Source of the DNA: Scatosoma sp045533485
Lineage (GTDB): Bacteria; Bacillota; Clostridia; Christensenellales; Borkfalkiaceae
Length of the DNA stretch: 64,000 nucleotides
Direction of reading: 5' to 3'
NCBI GenBank assembly: GCA_045533485.1
Contig: JAZSHX010000009.1
Span: 1-64,000, forward strand
Below the pieces are notes generated by a model. That model saw only the letters and a program-made list of their open reading frames with translations. It had not been told where the DNA came from and ran no database searches. Within the stretch, counting starts at the first letter, position 1. Each line of letters opens with the position of its first letter. Shown in pieces: positions 35,331 to 42,434 of the stretch. The position numbers were made by a program, and so were the translations under genes.

Positions 35331-36368
35331 TTACAACAAAAGTAAAAATCTCGGTGCTGTGCCGCCGAAATCATCGGGCACGCGTATCGTGCGTATTTTC
35401 AAGCGCCCTTCTTTTTGTAAATTGTAAACAATTTGATAGGTAAGCAACGCAGCCGGCGCACACGCTTCTCCTGCGAATAAGGGAGCTATCGCCGTCGTTC
35501 TCAATTTCGAAAACGGATATTCTGCTTGTTGCAAATGCGCGCACACCGCTTGATACGCCGTCTCTTTCATTTGCGGCGTGATTTTCGCAACGGAGTGCGG
35601 CGCGTTTATAAACGGCACGCTTTGCACGCTGTCACGCGTAACGTATCCCGAAGAACAAGCCGGCAACGGTTACACTTCGCCCGTGAAGTCATCTAAAAAC
35701 GCCGTGGGCGTACTGGCAACATACGCGCCGTGGCTGCAAAATCCAACAAACATCGGCATATTGATACGCGCATAGGTAATCGCGTTGGGCATAGCCAGCG
35801 ACAGCAATAAACCGACAATTTCGCTGGGCATTTCACAAAACGCATTTGCCATCGCTTGCGATTCTTGTTCGCCGTTATCCAAATTACGCGCAATCAGTTG
35901 ACACATCGCGTCACTCATATGCACTGCCGAACCGTCCGCTAAAATTTGATAACGCGGATTGTCAAGCACCACACGCGAATGCATCGTATACCCACTATCC
36001 AACAACCGCTGTGTTAAACGGGTATATTCGTCGTTTCTATCCTTGAAAACACCTGCAAATCCGTTGGCTACGTACGCGATGGTCGGTTTGCCGTTTTTAT
36101 CGTTGACAAACGGGTGCGCCCAAGCGTCACCGCCGCCCGATTGCGTGCGGCTGTGGATAATACCGATTGTACCCGGCAAAGACGCCGCATTCGTCAACGC
36201 CATAAGCTTATCCGTATCCCCCGTTAACTTGGCATAATAAATTTTCTCTTCGTGCACAGTGGCAATTCCCGTATAAAAACCGCCGTCTAACCCTTCTTCG
36301 CGTTTAATCATTTCTATCAAAATAGGTGCGGCGCGTTTCGTACCTACGTACCCTGCAATATTACACAT
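35331..36368 (-). pseudogene. Class II glutamine amidotransferase-like gene interrupted by an in-frame stop
   Basis: The N-terminal part begins MCNIAGYVG with Cys2 as the usual Ntn nucleophile, and shows GTIGIIHSRTQSGGGDAWAHPF and YVANGFAGVFKDRNDEY, as in GlmS-type glutaminase domains. After residue 232 (DFTGEV) a TAA at 35670-35672 stops the frame. The same frame then continues without a shift for 113 codons (PLPACSSGYVTRDS to the stop at 35331), giving 346 residues if read through. The downstream part has no ribosome binding site. A true nonsense mutation, a sequence error or readthrough are all possible. Confidence 0.65.
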
Positions 36369-36379
36369 ACCCTGCTCCT

Positions 36380-37534
36380 TTATGCAAAATATGAAAGTAT
36401 CAATTCTGCGGCGATTTTCAAGCCGACGGGAATGCTATCTATACGCACTTTTTCTTCACGTGTATGTGCGCCATTGCCTAAATAACTACCCACGCAAATA
36501 GCAGGCACACCCAGCGACATCGGGATATTACAATCGGTAGAGCCCGATACGCAAGCGCAAGGAATACTCGAGTGTTTTTGTGAAATGGCTACTGCTTCGT
36601 CTATCATTTCTTGTAACACTTTCTCGTCTACTTGGCCACCGCAAGGGCGTTCGCCCAACATGGTAACTGTTATTTGGGCAATATTTTCCTTTTGCGCTTG
36701 TTCAACCGTCGTTTGGAAAAACTGTTGCATTTTTTGTAAATCTTCTCGACTGTCCGAACGGTATTCATAGGTAAACGTAGCGTTTTGCGCAATGGTGTTG
36801 ACGGACGTGCCGCCCGCAATCGTGCCTACGTTGAAGGTTGTTTTTCCTTGCCCGTTTTGGGGGATATCGCACGCACTCAAACGCTGTATAAGTTGTGCCG
36901 CCGCTATTATGGCGTTGCGATTACCAAAATTGTTGAACGAATGCCCGCCTTCCGTTTGCAAAGTAAGCTCGTAACGGTGTGAGCCCACGCATTTGGTAAC
37001 AAGTTCGTCGTAAGTTTCATCAAAGGTATATACGCGCGTGATACGGCCTGCGTAGTCTTGCATAATTTGCTTGATGCCTTTCAAATTGCCAAGCCCTTCT
37101 TCGCAGGAATTTGCCACAAACAAAACACCGTGTTTGGGTTGCAAATTGTTTTGTGCCACGTATTTGGCAATCATCATTAAAACGGCAAGACAGGCGGTAT
37201 CGTCACCCACGCCAGGGGAATACATATACGTTTCGTCTTTAGTAAACGGCATCGGCTCGGTGTCGGGAAACACGGTGTCCGTGTGCGCGCAAAAGAGCGT
37301 AATATCTGTTGCCTGTTCACACCCGACGGGATACACTACGTTTTTCGCACTGTCAATATATACACCCTTTGCGCCTTGCTGTTCCAGCCAATTTTTACAA
37401 AACTCTGCGCGCTTTTCTTCCTGTCCGCTGGGGGCAGGTATGCGACAAAGCGCTTCTATCAAGGCAATCGTTTCTTGGTTCGATTGTTCTAAATACTGTA
37501 AAATATTTTTTGATAACATAACTTTTTCACTCAT
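36380..37534 (-). CDS. M20-family metallopeptidase (aminoacylase/tripeptidase-like)
   Basis: A di-zinc exopeptidase of about 384 residues. ALCRIPAPSGQEE precedes the first metal motif ITLFCAHTDTVF, then YSPGVGDDTACLAVLM with the bridging Asp, and FVANSCEEGLGNLKG with the catalytic Glu. The dimerisation domain holds GGHSFNNFGNRNAI. The exact substrate is not clear. ATG 37534 is preferred; GTG 37543 is also in frame and neither has a strong ribosome binding site. It runs 11 bases before the glutaminase-like pseudogene, probably one transcript. Confidence 0.85.
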   Translation of the reverse strand: MSEKVMLSKNILQYLEQSNQETIALIEALCRIPAPSGQEEKRAEFCKNWLEQQGAKGVYIDSAKNVVYPVGCEQATDITLFCAHTDTVFPDTEPMPFTKDETYMYSPGVGDDTACLAVLMMIAKYVAQNNLQPKHGVLFVANSCEEGLGNLKGIKQIMQDYAGRITRVYTFDETYDELVTKCVGSHRYELTLQTEGGHSFNNFGNRNAIIAAAQLIQRLSACDIPQNGQGKTTFNVGTIAGGTSVNTIAQNATFTYEYRSDSREDLQKMQQFFQTTVEQAQKENIAQITVTMLGERPCGGQVDEKVLQEMIDEAVAISQKHSSIPCACVSGSTDCNIPMSLGVPAICVGSYLGNGAHTREEKVRIDSIPVGLKIAAELILSYFA

Positions 37535-37630
37535 GTTTACCACATAGTTTCTTACAATTATAAATTGCCTTTGATAAACTTATCAAACAGCATAGAGAAA
37601 CGCCACTTTTTCGTTTGTAAGCGGCATAAT

Positions 37631-37642
37631 CTCATACCTGCC
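37631..37642. repeat. Dispersed TACCTGCC motif copy (short)
   Basis: CTCATACCTGCC followed by TATGCCCTTTTAC, just downstream of the stop of the nucleotidase-kinase gene. Confidence 0.5.
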
Positions 37643-37651
37643 TATGCCCTT

Positions 37652-38767
37652 TTACTGTTTCTGCAAAATTTCACAAATTTGTTCCACTGCTTCGTCGTAG
37701 GTGTTAAACTCCACGATATAATCGCAAATTTGCGCTGTTTGCGGTTCGGATTCTACGGCAATAATTCGGTTGACCTTGTCTTCAATGGACGAATTTTTCT
37801 TCAAAAGCGAACCCAAAAGCGCGCGTTTATCACGCTTAATATACACGGTGAGCACGTTCTTGAAATGCGTTTTTAAGGACATCGCGCCGCAAATATCCAT
37901 CGCCGTCAACACGTGCTTGCCGCGGCTTAAAATCTCTTGAATATCGGGCTTGCACGAGCCGTACCATTGTCCTGCGTACATCGTCGATTGAAACATCTCT
38001 CCGCTTTCGCGCATTTGGATAAATTCGTCGGTAGATACGTAGTTATACCAGTCGTTCTGCTCCACTGCCGTGGGGTCGTTGGTCGTGTAGCTGACCAGCT
38101 TTTCAAAACCCGTCGTGCGCTTTAACACCTGCGCGGCGATTTTCGTTTTACCGCTGCCCGACGGTCCAACCAAAACAACGATGCTTGGCTCTTTCAAAAT
38201 GTCAGGGCGTTCACGCACGCTGTAACTGTCGGCAATCACTTCCACCATCTTCAAAAACTCATCGTAGGTGTTGACAGCAAGCACGCCCGTTGCCGTTTGA
38301 TTCCAAGGCGAACGCAGTAAAATGGGATATTGCGCGTTAGAGCGCAGCACGTTATGCGCGCCGTCGTCAAATAAAATATCCACGCTGATTTTATCCTTGC
38401 GCGCGCCCATATAAATATGGTCGGCAGGAATTTCGGGAAATTCGTCTAAAATCCTTTGCGCGCGAATTCCCATATATTCGGGGGGAATCGCAGTCGATAT
38501 AAACAATTCCGTCATTGTCGACAGCTTTTTGACAAACTCTTTCGCGCCTTGCATCACGGGTTGATTGCGATAAAAATCGGGATCTTTGAAAAATTCAAAA
38601 ATCACGTCCGAACGATCCCCCTGCTTACCCCATTGTTTTCTTTCGTACACGGAAAGCGGCGGATCAAACTTATATTTTTCGTTGGCAAGCTTGATGGCGT
38701 AGGTTGTACACTCCATCAACACGTCGTCGATATCCAGTGCCGTAGAAAGCCGATATTTTCTTTTCAT
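37652..38767 (-). CDS. Fusion of a 5'(3')-nucleotidase-like HAD domain and a guanylate kinase
   Basis: Residues 1 to about 185 are a HAD phosphatase of the NT5C/YorS type: catalytic DxD in STALDIDDVL, Thr/Ser motif in LFISTAIPPEY, and KDKISVDILFDDGAHNV with the Lys and acidic pair. Residues about 193-371 are guanylate-kinase-like: P-loop VLVGPSGSGKTKIA, VSYTTNDP, NYVSTDEF and the GQWYGSCKPDIQEIL lid segment. The first would remove, the second add, a phosphate on nucleotides. No independent host gmk is in this window. I do not know this fusion as a standard arrangement. Confidence 0.82.
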   Translation of the reverse strand: MKRKYRLSTALDIDDVLMECTTYAIKLANEKYKFDPPLSVYERKQWGKQGDRSDVIFEFFKDPDFYRNQPVMQGAKEFVKKLSTMTELFISTAIPPEYMGIRAQRILDEFPEIPADHIYMGARKDKISVDILFDDGAHNVLRSNAQYPILLRSPWNQTATGVLAVNTYDEFLKMVEVIADSYSVRERPDILKEPSIVVLVGPSGSGKTKIAAQVLKRTTGFEKLVSYTTNDPTAVEQNDWYNYVSTDEFIQMRESGEMFQSTMYAGQWYGSCKPDIQEILSRGKHVLTAMDICGAMSLKTHFKNVLTVYIKRDKRALLGSLLKKNSSIEDKVNRIIAVESEPQTAQICDYIVEFNTYDEAVEQICEILQKQ

Positions 38768-38784
38768 ATTTGCTCCTTATGATA

Positions 38785-38834
38785 CAAAAAACAACTTTTT
38801 CGTATTTGATACAGAAACACGAAAAGTTGTTTTT
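38785..38834 (-). terminator. Terminator of the yhbD-yhbE-like operon
   Basis: AAAACAACTTTTTCG and CGAAAAGTTGTTTT flank an 18-base loop, with a T tract on the minus strand. Confidence 0.7.
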
Positions 38835-38928
38835 ATGCTTTTTATTATTATATAACAATCTTGATGAAAAATCAATACCTTTTGGAAAAATTTTTAGCGA
38901 TTGTTTTTTGCCGGCAATAGACCTGCGG

Positions 38929-39624
38929 TTATATTTTTTCACGCGTTTTCACTTTTGCCTTAGGCGACGTTTCCATTTTTTCACTAAACTGCACGTGTCC
39001 GATTTTACAGCCCTTGCCTATATTGACGATACGACCTGTTACGCACGGACAAGTAACGTATTCCAGCGTAATTTCATCCCCTTCGATGGCATTTTCCACG
39101 GTAACGCCGCGCTTAAGGAACAAGGAAAAACGCTTTCTGCCAATACTGATTTTACTACCGCCAATGCTACCGATTTGCATTGCCCTATCCGCTGTAATTT
39201 TTATTTTTTCCGCATTCAAAAGCCCTGTACAGTTGAACGTTCCCGACGTTTCCACACTTTCCGCCTCCACGTCGCCCATAGCGCTCAAAGAACCCGAAAC
39301 GGTCAACTTTTCACATTTTATAGTCTTTTCGCACTGCACACTGCCAAAGCACGCAATTTCTTCCGTAGCAACTAATTCGCCACCGCAAGACAGCGAGCCT
39401 GAAACGCGCACTGTTTTTGCCTTGATATCCCCTAAAAACTTCGCGCCGCCCGATACCTTAAAACGTTCCGCGCACTCAATAGTTTCGCCTTTACTAGCAC
39501 CGCTCACGGAAAAAGCAACGCAACGCACCTGTTCGCCAAGCCGTCCGCTTCCGCTAATCGACACTTTTTCATAATTACCCGACGGAATATTTCCCGCGCC
39601 TGATATACGCATATCCATACTCAT
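38929..39624 (-). CDS. YhbE-like polymer-forming bactofilin-type protein
   Basis: A 231-residue beta-helix-like protein built of short repeats around VSGSG/SGAS patterns (YEKVSISGSGRLGEQVRC, VRVSGSLSCGGELVATEEI, LTVSGSLSAMGDVEAESVE). Such repeats are typical of bactofilins and Bacillus YhbE/YhbF. The last 60 residues lose the pattern and end Lys-rich. The ATG overlaps the stop of the upstream YhbD-like gene in an ATGA with AGGAGG before it, so the two proteins are translationally coupled. Confidence 0.8.
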   Translation of the reverse strand: MSMDMRISGAGNIPSGNYEKVSISGSGRLGEQVRCVAFSVSGASKGETIECAERFKVSGGAKFLGDIKAKTVRVSGSLSCGGELVATEEIACFGSVQCEKTIKCEKLTVSGSLSAMGDVEAESVETSGTFNCTGLLNAEKIKITADRAMQIGSIGGSKISIGRKRFSLFLKRGVTVENAIEGDEITLEYVTCPCVTGRIVNIGKGCKIGHVQFSEKMETSPKAKVKTREKI

Positions 39625-40004
39625 TTGTTACCTCCTGTAATTTGTTTGGTTACGTCCTTAATTACCCCGTCGCCATTGTCAATGGTAACGCTTTTAATAT
39701 CGCTTAAATAAAACGTTTTTTGCCCAAAAACCGTATCAATCACCATCGTTGCGTCCTTTTTTGACTGCGAAGAAAGCTGTTTGGACAGCTCGTCCAAAGA
39801 AACGTCGTCCTTTTGTTTTTTAATAAGTTCCATACGCTTACATATCAATTTACGCGGAAAAAACGTTTCTTGCCCCGTCACCGTCGCCTTTTTAATAAAC
39901 CACTCTTCGGGAATTAGCCCCATGCGCTTCCACCGATACAGCGCACCGTAGGATATTTCATACGTTTCTAAAAGTTCCTTTTTGGAAATAAGTTCTTTAT
40001 CCAC
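39621..40004 (-). CDS. YhbD-like DNA-binding protein (MerR-type helix-turn-helix)
   Basis: About 127 residues. The N-terminal KKELLETYEISYGALYRWKRMGLIPEEWFIKK is a MerR-like helix-turn-helix, followed by the wing-like QETFFPRKLICKRMELIKK and a C-terminal strand-rich part. It corresponds to Bacillus YhbD (DUF4004), whose gene also precedes yhbE. Start is GTG 40004 with AGGAGG six bases before; a frame extending to 40061 crosses the promoter. Two palindromes at its promoter suggest self-regulation. Confidence 0.8.
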   Translation of the reverse strand: MDKELISKKELLETYEISYGALYRWKRMGLIPEEWFIKKATVTGQETFFPRKLICKRMELIKKQKDDVSLDELSKQLSSQSKKDATMVIDTVFGQKTFYLSDIKSVTIDNGDGVIKDVTKQITGGNK

Positions 40005-40031
40005 CTTTTTTCCTCCTTTTTGTTTATCTTC

Positions 40032-40080
40032 CGTAACATTGTTACGATAAGAGTATAGCATAACATTGTTACGCTGTCAA
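40032..40080 (-). promoter_or_regulatory. Promoter of the yhbD-like operon with two palindromic operators
   Basis: On the minus strand TTGACA (40075-40080) and TATACT (40052-40057) are separated by 17 bp. The palindrome CATAACATTGTTACG (40059-40073) fills the spacer, and a perfect copy, CGTAACATTGTTACG (40032-40046), lies just downstream of the -10. Centres are 27 bp apart. Confidence 0.8.
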
Positions 40081-40144
40081 GTGTTTTTTGAAATTTTTTT
40101 GGAAATTTCTTGAAATTTTTTTTCAGTAAGTTGTTTTAAAAAGG

Positions 40145-40172
40145 AAAAGCACCCGCAAATGGGTGCTTTTTG
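40145..40172. terminator. Terminator, identical to the one beside attL
   Basis: AAAAGCACCC, loop GCAAAT and GGGTGCTTTTTG. T tracts on both strands; it ends the phosphoesterase transcript. The same 28 bases recur at 41581-41608. Confidence 0.8.
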
Positions 40173-40202
40173 ATTGTACTTATATATATAGAAGTATCAA
40201 AA

Positions 40203-41303
40203 TCAATTTTCGTATTTTGCAAAAAGAGATCTAAGGATACCCGTCGTAGGCATCGGTCCGCTAGGCAACAACGACTGAATGGCGTTCACGTAAAAATCTT
40301 CGCCCGTAAGCGTAATTAGCGTTCCGCCCAGTTGATAAGGCATGTGATAATCATATTGCCCCGTTTTCAACCCAAACGTCCACGCGATATCTTTATACGA
40401 AATGCAATAGCACGTCTTATGAATGTGCCCTACAAATACGCCGTTGATATTTTGCGCTTTTAAGAAATCGTAAAAATTCTCCGTCTTAATCGTTCTATAC
40501 GTTTCGTAGCAATAACCAAAATCGTTATCCTTTGCCGGCACGTCAACACCGATTATGTAATTATCATCGTTCCCTTTGCGGTAACCCTTGGCAATTTCCA
40601 CTTCCTTAAAGCAATCCACGGGAATATGGAATGCGACAAAGGCAGGCACTTCCCTTTTTTGCGCCACACGAATACGCGCCGTATTGCTTGCAACCAGTTC
40701 CAGCTGGTCGGGATAAATACCTTCTATTTTCGTAACCGAAGGATCATCGCAGCTGCAACAGCCGTTGGAATCCAACATATGTATCACACGGATTAAGGTA
40801 TCGCCGATGGCAACACCTACCGTGTAATTACTGTTCCCCGTCACGTTGCCACGCTTAAACAAGCAATATTTGCAGTTTTCAAACTGTTCACATTGCCAAG
40901 CAACGCCTTTCGTGGATTCATTGTCGTGATTGCCAAAAACGGGCGCCCACGGCGTTTTGAACGAATCCATCAAATCGCATATATATTTGAAAGTTGTCCC
41001 CGCGTCGTCGAACGAACCGTATACAATATCCCCCGTCAGTAAAATCAAATCAGGACGGACTTGCGTCACCAAGGATCTGATATGATTGCCACACATTGTG
41101 TCAAATTTATCGCTATCCCACGCCGCAATTTCATCAGGACGAATTCTATCAGGGCGGCGGCGCTGTGCCGCATCAATAATTTGCATATCAGTTATTTGCA
41201 AAATTTTAACGTTTGTACCCTTTCTATTTTCGGGCAGTTGCAAGACGAAATCACAACCGTCAAAGTGCGTATCTTTCACATTTTTTAAGATGGTAACGGA
41301 CAT
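40203..41303 (-). CDS. Calcineurin-like metallophosphoesterase
   Basis: A 366-residue phosphoesterase. Metal-binding motifs are LQITDMQIID (D-x-Q/H), PDLILLTGDIVYG (GD), VFGNHDNES (GNHD), AFHIPVD and VFVGHIHKTCYC (GHxH). The architecture resembles purple-acid-phosphatase-like or Ted1/Icc-type cytosolic enzymes. No signal peptide. The ATG has a TGGAGG site. It is a single gene closed by a terminator. Confidence 0.87.
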   Translation of the reverse strand: MSVTILKNVKDTHFDGCDFVLQLPENRKGTNVKILQITDMQIIDAAQRRRPDRIRPDEIAAWDSDKFDTMCGNHIRSLVTQVRPDLILLTGDIVYGSFDDAGTTFKYICDLMDSFKTPWAPVFGNHDNESTKGVAWQCEQFENCKYCLFKRGNVTGNSNYTVGVAIGDTLIRVIHMLDSNGCCSCDDPSVTKIEGIYPDQLELVASNTARIRVAQKREVPAFVAFHIPVDCFKEVEIAKGYRKGNDDNYIIGVDVPAKDNDFGYCYETYRTIKTENFYDFLKAQNINGVFVGHIHKTCYCISYKDIAWTFGLKTGQYDYHMPYQLGGTLITLTGEDFYVNAIQSLLPSGPMPTTGILRSLFAKYEN

Positions 41304-41580
41304 ATTATAAACCCTCCATAAATTATGTATATTATACCACTACGCTGTTATACAAGTCTTGCGTATTTTACAACAAACAGTGCGATTTTTATAAGTATAT
41401 TATGGCAATTATACCATATAAGATGCACCCTGTCAATAGCATTTTTTTCATTTTTCTGCGTTTTATAAAAATAAAATAATATCACCTTGGTATCTGCCAA
41501 ACAAGTTGGCAGAGCTTCGCCGCATATGCCGGCTCGCGCGAACCGAGGGGTTCTTCGTCTTTCCCTTATTTTCACACCAA

Positions 41581-41608
41581 AAAAGCACCCGCAAATGGGT
41601 GCTTTTTG
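41581..41608. terminator. Terminator, probably the original one of tRNA-Arg
   Basis: The sequence equals the 40145 terminator. It lies two bases outside attL. Before integration it would have stood directly behind the tRNA-Arg 3' end on the minus strand, so the element has cut the tRNA from its terminator. Confidence 0.7.
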
Positions 41609-41609
41609 G

Positions 41610-41634
41610 TGGTGCAACCAAAGGGACTCGAACC
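41610..41634. repeat. attL, left end of the integrated element
   Basis: The first 20 bases are TGGTGCAACCAAAGGGACTC. All 25 bases repeat exactly at 58400-58424, where they form the 3' end of tRNA-Arg. Beyond them the flanks differ. Confidence 0.88.
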
Positions 41635-41726
41635 TTACCATGCAACGCTCAACCCCTTATAAATAAAGGCATTGAGCAATTATTCCCCAACTTTTCCCCA
41701 AAACAAAACAATGCTCTGTTCACAAA

Positions 41727-41813
41727 ATAAAAACCGAAAAAAGACGCGACGTTGCGCACGGCTATACCGCCTGTTGCGCAACTGTCGTCGTTCTTTTTTT
41801 ACTCGGTTTTTAT
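41727..41813. terminator. Long imperfect hairpin inside the left end of the element
   Basis: AAAAACCGA at the outside pairs with TCGGTTTTT, and an inner arm with GTTGCGCA pairs with TTGCGCAAC. T runs on both strands make it a likely bidirectional barrier between element and host. No gene is seen in 41635-42064 apart from this, a smaller hairpin near 41928-41953 and the small RNA gene. Confidence 0.55.
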
Positions 41814-41963
41814 ATTTTTCTCTTCTTCACACATAGGTAAATATACCTACCCTTATCCAATTTACTGTCAACTATTTTATTATATACTGCATAAATGGTT
41901 CATCACCTGATAAACGATTAAAAGAAAAAAACCTGCAATTTGCAAGTTTTTCCGTGAAAAGTA

Positions 41964-42066
41964 TTGACTTTTTCTAAATTATCGCATATAATAATACCAA
42001 GCTTAAAGTAAAAACAAATTTTCTTTTCCTGTGGGGCGGTAATGATTACCCACAGGATTCTTTTTT
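41964..42066 (+). ncRNA. Predicted small RNA gene 1, convergent with the 118-aa gene
   Basis: TTGACT (41964-41969) and TATAAT (41987-41992) with 17-bp spacing form a consensus promoter; TTATCGC lies just before the -10. Transcription from about 42000 would end at the hairpin CCTGTGGG/CCCACAGG (42028-42056) with a T run at 42061-42066, giving about 67 nt. The T run overlaps the stop codon of the opposite gene. There is no ORF in it. Confidence 0.6.
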
Positions 42067-42421
42067 AACTATGTTTTTTATTTGCAAATAGTTTAATTTT
42101 ATCCGACTGTTTTTTACTTAAATGATTTTTAGCAACGTAAATTACATTTTTATCTTTCAAATCAATTTTTCCACCTTTGACGTTCTTTGAATAATATTGA
42201 TTACGAACACCGCTTGGCACGTCAAATTCCTTAAACTTGGTAACCATAATATTACCGCGTTTAACCTGCTTAAAACGTTTTTCATCTTTTACGTATAAAT
42301 GCGTAAGCTGAACGGCATTATACCGCTTATTTTTTCTATCATAATACGCAGCATATGTATGCGTACCGTTAGGATTATCACTCTTAAATAGATACTTATT
42401 CTTGATTTTTACTAATCGCAT
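42065..42421 (-). CDS. Small basic protein, paralogue of the 94-aa protein at 45221-45505
   Basis: 118 residues, strongly basic, no membrane span. An ungapped block lines up with the 94-aa protein: H, then Y, then TH at the same spacing (within THTYAAYYDRKNKRYNAVQLTH), followed further on by YxxKxVKxxK. The strand pattern recalls small MazF/ToxN-like RNase toxins, but no catalytic residue can be assigned, so function is open. ATG with AAAGGAAGG site. Last gene of the element's leftward set; it converges with small RNA gene 1. Confidence 0.65.
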   Translation of the reverse strand: MRLVKIKNKYLFKSDNPNGTHTYAAYYDRKNKRYNAVQLTHLYVKDEKRFKQVKRGNIMVTKFKEFDVPSGVRNQYYSKNVKGGKIDLKDKNVIYVAKNHLSKKQSDKIKLFANKKHS

Positions 42422-42434
42422 AATAAACCTTCCT

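Noticed and set aside
37431..37446. GGGGGCAGGTATGCGA, matching the dispersed motif in the opposite orientation
   Set aside because: It encodes the conserved RIPAPSG segment of the M20 peptidase, so protein constraint explains it; a similar match at 438-449 encodes VPAP in the 218-aa gene.
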